Assembly (NCBI RefSeq): GCF_017916505.1
Contig: NZ_JAFMSZ010000001.1
Coordinates: 372,001-436,000 of the forward strand
Origin: Naasia sp. SYSU D00057
GTDB taxonomy: Bacteria; Actinomycetota; Actinomycetes; Actinomycetales; Microbacteriaceae
DNA: 64,000 bases
Direction: 5' to 3'
Shown here: positions 57,104 to 64,000 of the stretch, piece after piece
Layout of the letters: every line of letters begins with the position of its first letter
How positions within the stretch are numbered: position 1 is the first letter of the stretch
The notes under the pieces: model-generated
Seen by the model: only the letters and a program-made list of their open reading frames with translations
Told to the model about the DNA's origin: nothing
Database searches by the model: none
Made by a program: the position numbers and the translations under genes

Positions 57104-60100
57104 GTGGCCTACAACAACCCGCCGATCCCGTGGTCGGAGTTCGAGCGGCGGCTCTCCGACGTCCGCCGGCCGAACACGCGCCCGGTGCAGGCGGACGGCG
57201 GCGACAGCCCCGCGTGGACCCTCAAGCGGCCCCGCTACACGCCGCCCACCGCGCCGCCGATCGAGGGGCCGGTCGTCCCGTACGCGGAGCTGCGGTCGCA
57301 CTCCAACTTCAGCTTCCTCGACGGCGCCTCCTCCCCCGAGGAGCTGCTCGAGGAGGCCGCGCGGCTGCGCCTCGAGGGGCTCGCGCTCACCGACCACAAC
57401 GGCCTCTACGGGGTCGTCCGCATGGCGGAGGCCGCCGAGAAGCACGCGGTGCGGACCGTGTTCGGCGCCGAGCTGACCCTCGGCCTCACGAAGCCGCAGA
57501 ACGGGATCCCCGACCCGGAGGGCAGTCACGTGGTCGTGCTCGCCCGACGGCAGGAGGGCTACCACCGGCTCGCGCGCGCCATCACCAACGCCCAGCTCGC
57601 GCCCGGCGCCGAGAAGGGCAGCCCCCGCTTCGACCTCGGCGAGCTCGCCGACACGGCGGACGGACACTGGTTCGTCCTCACCGGCTGCCGGAAGGGCCTC
57701 GTCCGGCAGGCGCTGCAGCCCACCCCGGAGGGGCCGCTCGACCTCGCCGCCGCCGGGCGTGAGCTGGACCGGCTCGCCGACCTGTTCGGCCGCGACAACG
57801 TCGCCGTCGAGCTCTTCGACCGCGGCGAGCCCCTCGACTCGACCCTCAACGACGCCCTCGCCGAGCTCGCCGCCGCCCGCCGGCTGCCGCTCGTCGCGAC
57901 CGGGGCCGTGCACTACGCGACGCCGAAGCAGGCGCGCCTCGCCACCGCCCTCGCCGCGGTCCGCGCCCGGCGCAGCCTCGACGAGATGGACGGGTGGCTG
58001 CCCTCCGCGGGCGCCGCCCACCTCCGCTCGGGCGCCGAGATGGCGGCCCGCTTCGCCCGCTACCCGGGCGCCGTCGCCGCGACCGTCGACATCGCCGCCG
58101 ACCTCGCCTTCCCGCTGAAGAGCGCGAGCCCCCGCCTGCCGAAGCAGGAGGTGCCGGAGGGCCACACCCCGATGAGCTGGCTGCGGAAGCTCGTCTGGGA
58201 CGCCGTGCCGTCGAAGTACCCGAACGCGCCCCAGTCCTCGCTCGAGCGGATCGCCCGCGAGCTCGACGTCATCGAGGCGAAGGACTTCCCCGGCTACTTC
58301 CTCATCGTCCGCGACATCGTGATGTTCGCGAAGGGCCGCGGCATCCTCTGCCAGGGCCGCGGATCCGCCGCCAACTCGGCGGTCTGCTACCTGCTCGGCA
58401 TCACCGCCGTCGACTCGATCCGCTACAACCTGCCCTTCGAGCGCTTCCTGTCGAGCCTCCGCGACGAGGAGCCGGACATCGACGTCGACTTCGACTCGGA
58501 CCGCCGCGAGGAGGTCATCCAGTACGTCTACGAGAAGTACGGACGGCGCAACGCGGCGCAGGTCGCGAACGTCGTCACCTACCGGCCGAAGAACGCGGTG
58601 CGCGACATGGCGAAGGCGCTCGGCCACTCGACGGGCCAGCAGGACGCCTGGTCGCGGCAGGTGGAGCGCTGGGGCGGCGACGTGCAGAGCCAGGACCACG
58701 ACATCCCGCTGCCCGTCGTCGACCTCGCCCAGCAGGTGCTCAAGTTCCCGCGGCACCTCGGCATCCACTCGGGCGGCATGGTGCTCACCGACCGGCCCGT
58801 CGGCGAGGTGTGCCCCATCGAGCACGCGCGGATGGAGAACCGCACCGTCCTGCAGTGGGACAAGGACGACTGCGCGTGGATGGGCCTCGTCAAGTTCGAC
58901 CTGCTCGGTCTCGGCATGCTCGCCGCCCTGCAGTACGCGTTCGACCTCGCCGACAAGCACCTCGGTGAGCGGTGGGACCTCGACTCGATGCCGAAGGAGG
59001 AGCAGGGCGTCTACGACCAGCTGTGCCGCGCCGACTCGATCGGCGTGTTCCAGGTGGAGAGCCGCGCGCAGATGGGGACGCTCCCCCGCCTGCAGCCGCG
59101 CGTGTTCTACGACCTCGTCGTCGAGGTGGCGCTCATCCGGCCCGGCCCCATCCAGGGCAAGGCGGTGCACCCGTTCGTGCGTCGGCGGGTCGGCGAGGAG
59201 AAGGTCACCTACCTGCACCCCAAGCTGGAGCCGGTGCTCGAGCGAACGCTCGGCGTGCCCATCTTCCAGGAGCAGCTGATGCAGATCGCGATGGAGGTCG
59301 GCGGCTGCACTGGCGAGGACGCCGACCTGCTGCGCCGCGCGATGGGCTCGAAGCGCGGGCTGGAGAAGATCGACTCGCTGCGGGACAAGCTCTACGCCGG
59401 CATGAAGGCGAACGGCATCGACGACGAGACGGCCGACCAGATCTATCAGAAGATCGAGGCGTTCGCGGACTTCGGCTTCGCGGAGAGCCACTCGATCAGC
59501 TTCGCCCTCATCGTCTACGCGAGCGCGTGGACGCGGCTGCACTACCCCGGCATCTTCCTCGCCGCGCTGCTGCGGGCGCAGCCGATGGGCTTCTACTCGC
59601 CCCAGTCGCTGACCGCCGATGCACGGCACCACGGCGTCGAGGTCCGCCGCCCCGACCTGCTGCTCTCCGGAGTCGAGGCCGACCTGGAGCCGCTCGCGCA
59701 GCCGAGTGCGGAGCAGATCAAGGTGTTCCGGGCCTCAGTGGGCTCGGATCCGCGATACGGGCGCCGCTGGGGCACGAATCTCCTTGATCTGGTGTGGCAG
59801 GACGGGAAGCCGGCGCCGACCGGGCGGGAGGCGTGCCTCGATCGTGAGCAGCCGCCCGTGTCCGAGCGGTTCGACCGGACCGCGCCCGTCGAGGACGCGC
59901 TGCACCGCCGCGACGGCGCCTACGCGGTGCGGCTCGGGCTCGCCGAGGTCGCCTCGATCGGCACGAAGCTCGCCGAGCGCATCGTCGCGGAGCGGGAGCA
60001 GGGCGGCGACTACACGAGCCAGGACGACCTCGCCCGCCGGGTGGGGCTCACCGCGCCGCAGCTGGAGTCGCTCGCCGCGGCCGGGGCTTTGGCATCCCTC

Positions 60101-60625
60101 GGGCTCGGGCAGCGGGAGGCGCTGTGGGGTGCGGGCGCGGCGGCGCAGGAGCACCCGGACTACCTGCCGGGCACGAGCATCGTCGTCCAGCCGCCGCTGC
60201 TGCCGATGCTGACGCCCGCCGAGCAGGTCGCCTCCGACCTCTGGGCGACCGGCATCTCCCCCGACCGGCACCCGATGGCGTTCGCGCGCGAGACGCTGAA
60301 GCGGCGCGGGGTGCTCACCTACGCCGAGCTGGCGACCACCGAGTCGGGGCGGCGCGTCGAGATCGGCGGTGTGGTGACGCACCGGCAGCGGCCGGCGACC
60401 GCGGCGGGCGTCACCTTCATCAACCTCGAGGACGAGACCGGCATGGTGAACGTGGTGTGCAGCGTCGGCGTGTGGCAGCGGTATCGGCGGATCGCCCGCG
60501 AGGCACCCGCCATGGTGATCCGCGGCATCCTCGAGCGGAGCTCCGAGGGCGTCATCAACGTGATCGCCGACCGCTTCGAGGTGCTCACGATCAGCGCCCG
60601 CAGCGTCTCCCGCGACTTCCGGTGA
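57104..60625 (+). CDS. dnaE2: Error-prone DNA polymerase DnaE2
   Basis: An 1173-aa C-family polymerase. The N-terminal PHP domain starts ELRSHSNFSFLDGASSPEEL (H66); the catalytic PDIDVDFDSDRRE gives D460 and D462, and VKFDLLGLGML gives the third Asp (D599). The C-terminus has the OB fold FINLEDETGMVNVVCS. It performs SOS translesion synthesis with ImuA' and ImuB. GTG at 57104; the frame stays open far upstream but passes through an inverted repeat and an opposite-strand gene, so that part is not protein. Confidence 0.94.
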   Translation: MAYNNPPIPWSEFERRLSDVRRPNTRPVQADGGDSPAWTLKRPRYTPPTAPPIEGPVVPYAELRSHSNFSFLDGASSPEELLEEAARLRLEGLALTDHNGLYGVVRMAEAAEKHAVRTVFGAELTLGLTKPQNGIPDPEGSHVVVLARRQEGYHRLARAITNAQLAPGAEKGSPRFDLGELADTADGHWFVLTGCRKGLVRQALQPTPEGPLDLAAAGRELDRLADLFGRDNVAVELFDRGEPLDSTLNDALAELAAARRLPLVATGAVHYATPKQARLATALAAVRARRSLDEMDGWLPSAGAAHLRSGAEMAARFARYPGAVAATVDIAADLAFPLKSASPRLPKQEVPEGHTPMSWLRKLVWDAVPSKYPNAPQSSLERIARELDVIEAKDFPGYFLIVRDIVMFAKGRGILCQGRGSAANSAVCYLLGITAVDSIRYNLPFERFLSSLRDEEPDIDVDFDSDRREEVIQYVYEKYGRRNAAQVANVVTYRPKNAVRDMAKALGHSTGQQDAWSRQVERWGGDVQSQDHDIPLPVVDLAQQVLKFPRHLGIHSGGMVLTDRPVGEVCPIEHARMENRTVLQWDKDDCAWMGLVKFDLLGLGMLAALQYAFDLADKHLGERWDLDSMPKEEQGVYDQLCRADSIGVFQVESRAQMGTLPRLQPRVFYDLVVEVALIRPGPIQGKAVHPFVRRRVGEEKVTYLHPKLEPVLERTLGVPIFQEQLMQIAMEVGGCTGEDADLLRRAMGSKRGLEKIDSLRDKLYAGMKANGIDDETADQIYQKIEAFADFGFAESHSISFALIVYASAWTRLHYPGIFLAALLRAQPMGFYSPQSLTADARHHGVEVRRPDLLLSGVEADLEPLAQPSAEQIKVFRASVGSDPRYGRRWGTNLLDLVWQDGKPAPTGREACLDREQPPVSERFDRTAPVEDALHRRDGAYAVRLGLAEVASIGTKLAERIVAEREQGGDYTSQDDLARRVGLTAPQLESLAAAGALASLGLGQREALWGAGAAAQEHPDYLPGTSIVVQPPLLPMLTPAEQVASDLWATGISPDRHPMAFARETLKRRGVLTYAELATTESGRRVEIGGVVTHRQRPATAAGVTFINLEDETGMVNVVCSVGVWQRYRRIAREAPAMVIRGILERSSEGVINVIADRFEVLTISARSVSRDFR

Positions 60626-60634
60626 CGTCCCATC

Positions 60635-60678
60635 CCGGTGATCGAGGAGCGCCCCGCAGGGGCGCGTCTCGGAATCAC
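60635..60678 (-). repeat. Family A palindromic repeat, copy 2 (inverted)
   Basis: CCGGTGATCGAGGAGCGC...GCGCGTCTCGGAATCAC, the reverse orientation of copy 1, immediately downstream of dnaE2. Confidence 0.75.
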
Positions 60679-60731
60679 ACGACGGATCTCAGGAGACCGA
60701 CCAGAGGTGGCTGGGTCCGAAGGCACGGCAA

Positions 60732-60774
60732 GTGGTTTCGAGACGGACGCTCCGTGGCCTCCTCGACCACCGGA
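60732..60774 (+). repeat. Family A palindromic repeat, copy 3
   Basis: GTGGTTTCGAGACGGACGC...CTCCTCGACCACCGGA, 53 bp after copy 2 and facing it. The end pair changed from GTGATT/AATCAC to GTGGT/ACCAC, a compensated change that keeps pairing. Confidence 0.72.
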
Positions 60775-60780
60775 GGGGGC

Positions 60781-61053
60781 TCAGGCGACCGAGAAGCGGA
60801 CCGCGCCGATCGGGTCCGCCTCGCGGACCTCCACCGAGGTGACCTCCGCGAAGGCCGGGCCCTCGTGCAGCCACGCGAGGAGCTGGGTGACCGAGTCCTC
60901 ATCGCCCTCGACGTGCGCCTCCACGCGGCCGTCCGGCAGGTTGCGCACCCAGCCGGCCACGCCGATCGCCTGGGCCTCGGCGACGCACGAGTAGCGGAAG
61001 CCGACCCCCTGCACCCGTCCGCTGACGAGGGCGCGGCGCGCGACCCGCGTCAT
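60781..61053 (-). CDS. acyP: Acylphosphatase
   Basis: A 90-aa protein with GRVQGVGFRYS (the phosphate-binding loop and catalytic Arg) and GWVRNLPDGRVEA (with the catalytic Asn). Hydrolyses carboxyl-phosphate bonds. ATG at 61053 overlaps the stop of the VIT1-like gene by one base (TGATG), so it is co-translated with it. Confidence 0.92.
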   Translation of the reverse strand: MTRVARRALVSGRVQGVGFRYSCVAEAQAIGVAGWVRNLPDGRVEAHVEGDEDSVTQLLAWLHEGPAFAEVTSVEVREADPIGAVRFSVA

Positions 61054-62141
61054 CAGGCGACCGCCGTGCCGAAGAGGAGGCCGAGCAGGTAGGTGATCGC
61101 GGCGGCCCCGTAGCCGATCAGCAGCTGGCGCAGCGCCCGCGTGAGCAGCGATGCGCCCGACAGCAGCCCGATGACGGTCCCCGTCGCGAGCAGGGCGAGG
61201 CCGACGAGCGCGGCGGCGAGCAGCACCGCCGGCAGACCGCTCATCCCGAACAGCCACGGCAGCACCGGGATGAGCGCCCCGGAGGCGAAGAAGAAGAAGC
61301 TCGACAGCGCGGCGCTGCGGCCCGTGCCGACCGCCTCGTGCTCGTCGGCGCCCGACTCGACGGAGCCGAGCGGCTCCCGCCCGCCGAGCACGGCGGCGGC
61401 GCGGGTGTGCGCCTCCTCCTCGCTCATCCCGCGGGCGCGGTAGACGAGCGCCAGCTCGTTCGCGTCCACGTCGAGGTCGGCGATCGCGTGCCCTGCTTCG
61501 GCGCTCGGCCGCGACCCGGCGAGCAGCTCGCGCTGCGAGTGCACCGACACGTACTCCCCGGCCGCCATCGACAGAGCACCCGCCAGCAGACCGGCGATCC
61601 CGGTGAACAGCACCACCTGCGGCGCGACTCCGGTGGCGCCGACGCCGAGGATGAGCGCCAGGTTGCTGACGAGGCCGTCGTTCGCGCCGAACACGGCCGC
61701 CCGGAAGGTGCCGGAGATGCGGCTGCGGCCGCGCGCGGCGAGCCCGCGGACGACCTCCTCGTGGATCCGCTCGTCCGCGGCCATCGAGTCGGTCGCGTCG
61801 ATGTCGTTCGCGTACGGGGTGCGCGCCTCGGCCCTCTGCATGAGCGCGAGCGTAAACACGGAGCCGTAGCGGCGGACGAAGAACCCGAGGATGCGGGTCC
61901 AGAGGTCGACCTTCGGCTCCTTCTTCAGCCGGTCGCCGAGCAGGTCGCGCCAGTGCGCCTCGTGCCGGCCCTCGGCGTCGGCGAGGGCGAGCAGGATGTC
62001 GCGCTCCTCCCCGGTGCGTCGGACGGCGAGGTCGCGGTAGATGCGCGCCTCCGCCTGCTCGTCCGCGAGATATCGGCGCCAGCGGCGCACGGTCGCGGGA
62101 CTCGGCTCCTGGCGTGCGGACACGGGAGGGGCGGCGTTCAC
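61053..62141 (-). CDS. VIT1/CCC1 family transporter with N-terminal ferritin-like domain
   Basis: A 362-aa protein. Residues about 15-140 are a rubrerythrin/ferritin-like four-helix domain with EQAEARIYRDLA and ALADAEGRHEAHW (E and ExxH ligands). The rest is a VIT1/CCC1-type membrane domain: FGANDGLVSNLALILG, LSMAAGEYVSVHSQ and SSFFFFASGALIPVLPW. It probably moves iron or manganese and may act in metal detoxification. GTG at 62141 with GGGAGA upstream. Confidence 0.87.
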   Translation of the reverse strand: MNAAPPVSARQEPSPATVRRWRRYLADEQAEARIYRDLAVRRTGEERDILLALADAEGRHEAHWRDLLGDRLKKEPKVDLWTRILGFFVRRYGSVFTLALMQRAEARTPYANDIDATDSMAADERIHEEVVRGLAARGRSRISGTFRAAVFGANDGLVSNLALILGVGATGVAPQVVLFTGIAGLLAGALSMAAGEYVSVHSQRELLAGSRPSAEAGHAIADLDVDANELALVYRARGMSEEEAHTRAAAVLGGREPLGSVESGADEHEAVGTGRSAALSSFFFFASGALIPVLPWLFGMSGLPAVLLAAALVGLALLATGTVIGLLSGASLLTRALRQLLIGYGAAAITYLLGLLFGTAVA

Positions 62142-62241
62142 CCGTCCATTCTCCCAGGACCACTCCCGGTGCCGCTTGCCGCCTGCCGCGCCCTCCCGCA
62201 AGCCCGTGCGGGGGCGGAGAGCGACGCCCTAGGGTCGGATC

Positions 62242-62976
62242 ATGGGCGCCGTCGAACTGATCCTCGTCCGCCACGGCGAGAGCGAGGGCAACGTCGCGGC
62301 GGCGAAGGCGGACCGCGCCCGCGCCGACCGGGTCCTCGTCCCGGCGCGTGACGCCGACGTCGTCCTGTCCGCCACCGGTCGCGAGCAGGCGGCCGCTCTG
62401 GGCCGGCACATCGCCACGTGGTCGGCGGACGAGCTGCCCGAGTCGGTGTGGGTGTCGCCCTACGCGCGCGCCTGCCAGACCGCCGACATCGCGCTCGAGA
62501 CAGCAGGGCTCGACCTCGAGCCGCGCTGGGACGAGCGGCTGCGGGACCGCGAGCTCGGCATCCTCGACGCGCTGACCGGGCGCGGCGTCCGCCGGCTGCA
62601 TCCGGACGAGGCCGACCGCCGGCGCTGGGTGGGCAAGCTCTACTACCGGCCGCCCGGCGGCGAGTCGTGGGCGGATGTCGCCCTCCGCCTCCGCTCGGTG
62701 CTCGCCGACCTCGACCGCGAGGAGGACGGCCGCCGCGTGCTGCTCGTCACCCACGACGCCGTGATCACCCTCTTCCGCTACGTGTGCGAGCGGATCGAGG
62801 AGGAGACGCTGCTCGAAGGAGCGCGTGGCAACCCGATCCGCAACTGCTCCGTCACGCGCCTGGTCCGCCCGTCGGGCGCCGGCCGCTGGACGGCCGCGGT
62901 GGTCAACGAGGTCGGCTTCCTCGAGCGCAGCGACGCGCCCGTCACCGAGCACCCGGGGCAGGGCCGTGGCCGCTGA
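62242..62976 (+). CDS. Histidine phosphatase family protein
   Basis: A 244-aa phosphoglycerate-mutase-like phosphatase. LVRHGESEGN holds the catalytic His, SPYARACQT the Arg, ERLRDRELGILD the conserved Glu/Arg region and LVTHDAVI the second His. ATG at 62242 lies 6 nt after a TAGGGT -10, pointing to a leaderless mRNA. Its last 11 nt overlap the NnrD gene. Confidence 0.9.
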   Translation: MGAVELILVRHGESEGNVAAAKADRARADRVLVPARDADVVLSATGREQAAALGRHIATWSADELPESVWVSPYARACQTADIALETAGLDLEPRWDERLRDRELGILDALTGRGVRRLHPDEADRRRWVGKLYYRPPGGESWADVALRLRSVLADLDREEDGRRVLLVTHDAVITLFRYVCERIEEETLLEGARGNPIRNCSVTRLVRPSGAGRWTAAVVNEVGFLERSDAPVTEHPGQGRGR

Positions 62977-63823
62977 GTTCGTCACCCCGTCCGCGCTGCG
63001 CGCCTGGCCCCTCCCCGCCCCGGGCAGTTCGAAGCAGGCCCGCGGCGACGTGCTCGTGATCGGCGGCGCCCGCAAGACGCCGGGCGCCGCGATGCTCACC
63101 GGGCTCGCCGCTCTTCGGGTCGGCGCGGGGCGCCTCTCCCTCGCGGTGGGCGAGTCCGTCGCCCCCGCCGTCGCGGTGTCGGTCCTCGAGTCCGGCGTCC
63201 TCCCTCTCGCCGAGACGGCGAGCGGCGCGGTCCGCGGCGACACGATCGACGTGCTCGCCGACGATATCGAGGGCGCCGGCTGCGTCGTCGCCGGCCCCGG
63301 CCTCGACGACCCGGACGAGGCGGCCGCCCTGGTGCGCCGCCTGGCCGACCTGGTCGGCGACGACACCTCCGTCCTCCTCGACGCCTACGCTTTGGGCACG
63401 CTCGCCTACGAGGAGGAGGCGGCCCGGAAGCTGGCAGGGCGACTGATCCTCACCCCGAACACGACGGAGCTCGGCTTCCTGCTCGGGCGGGACCCGGGCG
63501 ACCTCGCCGACGACACCGCGGAGGTCGCCGAGCGGTTCGGCGCCGTCGTCACGTGCATGAGCGCGGTGGCGGAGCCGGGCGGCCGGCGCTGGCAGATCAC
63601 GACGGGCCACGAGGGCCTCGCGACGTCGGGCAGCGGCGACGTGCTGGCGGGCGCGATCGCGGGGGTATGGGCCCGCGGCGCGGACGCGCCTCAGGCGGCG
63701 TGCTGGGGCACGTACCTGCACGCGGCGGCCGGCGACCGGCTGTCCGCACGCATCGGCCCGCTCGGGTTCCTCGCCCGGGAGCTGCTCGACGAGCTCCCGG
63801 TGCTGCTCAGCGAGCTGGGCTGA
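62966..63823 (+). CDS. nnrD: ADP-dependent NAD(P)H-hydrate dehydratase
   Basis: A 285-aa ribokinase-fold enzyme that repairs damaged NAD(P)HX. It shows GDVLVIGGARKTPGAAMLTG at the N-terminus, LILTPNTTELGFLLG and the ATSGSGDVLAGAIAG nucleotide-binding loop. The NAD(P)HX epimerase domain is not fused here. GTG at 62966 overlaps the histidine phosphatase gene. Confidence 0.9.
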   Translation: MAAEFVTPSALRAWPLPAPGSSKQARGDVLVIGGARKTPGAAMLTGLAALRVGAGRLSLAVGESVAPAVAVSVLESGVLPLAETASGAVRGDTIDVLADDIEGAGCVVAGPGLDDPDEAAALVRRLADLVGDDTSVLLDAYALGTLAYEEEAARKLAGRLILTPNTTELGFLLGRDPGDLADDTAEVAERFGAVVTCMSAVAEPGGRRWQITTGHEGLATSGSGDVLAGAIAGVWARGADAPQAACWGTYLHAAAGDRLSARIGPLGFLARELLDELPVLLSELG

Positions 63824-64000
63824 GCAGGGCGGGGAACACGGCCCGCGGATCCTGCAGGATGGCGGGCACGACGAAGTCGGCGCGCGCGAGCGTCCCGGTG
63901 TACTCGGCCGTGCGGACGAGGTACACGGCGCCCGACTCCACCTGCCGGATCTGGGTGTCGCCCGTCACGGTCGCCCGGTGCAGCACCGCGCCGTTGCCGA
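63807..64000 (-). CDS. C-terminal end of an unidentified protein (partial)
   Basis: The last 63 codons of a leftward gene that begins beyond the window. It reads GNGAVLHRATVTGDTQIRQ, then SGAVYLVRTAEYTGTLARAD and FVVPAILQDPRAVFPALLS. Codons are strongly G/C-ending, so it is likely real. It overlaps the end of nnrD by 17 nt, tail to tail. Family not recognised. Confidence 0.55.
   Translation of the reverse strand, partial: GNGAVLHRATVTGDTQIRQVESGAVYLVRTAEYTGTLARADFVVPAILQDPRAVFPALLSPAR

Noticed and set aside
1-64000. CRISPR array, tRNA, rRNA, transposase or prophage
   Set aside because: No regularly spaced direct repeats, cloverleaf-like tRNA sequence, rRNA segments or integrase/transposase motifs were seen on either strand.

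Overview
The window is high-GC DNA (codons end mostly in G or C) with dense genes, many GTG starts, 1-4 nt start/stop overlaps and many leaderless-looking promoters. Together with the actinobacterial gene content (imuA'-imuB-dnaE2 under a TCGAAC-N4-GTTCGA LexA box, DUF3516-type helicase, SCO4226-like protein, SigK/RskA pair), this points to an actinomycete chromosome. The best guess is Microbacteriaceae; that family assignment is inference. No rRNA, tRNA, CRISPR array, transposase or phage gene was seen.

Layout. 1-4.7 kb: a ribose-type sugar ABC importer (lipoprotein binding protein, double ATPase, permease cut by the window edge), read leftwards behind a ROK repressor and a perfect palindromic operator. 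4.8-10.6 kb: a Ski2-like helicase diverging from a NERD protein, then a quinone oxidoreductase, a dienelactone hydrolase and a DUF4242 protein. 10.6-14 kb: a GH65 disaccharide phosphorylase coupled to beta-phosphoglucomutase. 14.5-21 kb: secreted and redox proteins (two VAO-type flavoproteins, an SDR) and small stress proteins (ChaB, DUF2188, DUF4190). 21-25.3 kb: an isolated DUF3320-like protein, a SigK-type ECF sigma factor with RskA anti-sigma factor, and two membrane proteins. 25.3-31.7 kb: aldo/keto reductase, a macro-like/SIR2 fusion that may be a defence effector, a degenerate CPBP protein, an OhrR-type regulator, an LLM flavin oxidoreductase and an Ala/Pro/Glu-rich Rho-N protein. 32-37.9 kb: a four-part nuclease-helicase, a phosphoesterase and an MBL hydrolase. 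38-44 kb: CsbD, acidic small proteins, a baeRF2/Rv2629-like protein, a diiron/glycosyltransferase/CDGSH operon, an MRJP-like protein and a YozE-like protein. 44-49.6 kb: a leftward operon of sugar isomerase, Gfo/Idh/MocA dehydrogenase, Nudix, CoA-transferase and DUF418 membrane protein, followed by a half-length FAD protein. 49.7-60.6 kb: RecQ, two acidic small proteins, and the SOS mutasome imuA'-imuB ... dnaE2 with udgX and a glycosyltransferase inserted on the other strand. 60.8-64 kb: acylphosphatase, VIT1/ferritin-like transporter, histidine phosphatase and NnrD.

Themes. The right half is rich in DNA repair and stress functions (RecQ, RecB-type nuclease-helicase, UdgX, ImuA'/ImuB/DnaE2). 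The two SOS promoters have the same unusual geometry: the LexA box ends 9 nt before a GTG start.

Non-coding structure. Two kinds of intergenic repeat stand out. Family A is a GTGATTTCGAGACGC...CTCCTCAATCACCGG palindrome with three good copies and two half copies. Family B has six 73-119 bp elements whose outer arms are long inverted repeats containing CAGG, with further copies of the core inside. The core differs between elements (CAACAGG, CAGCAGG, GATCAGG) but the architecture is kept. I do not recognise family B; it and the macro-SIR2 protein are the best candidates here for something undescribed.
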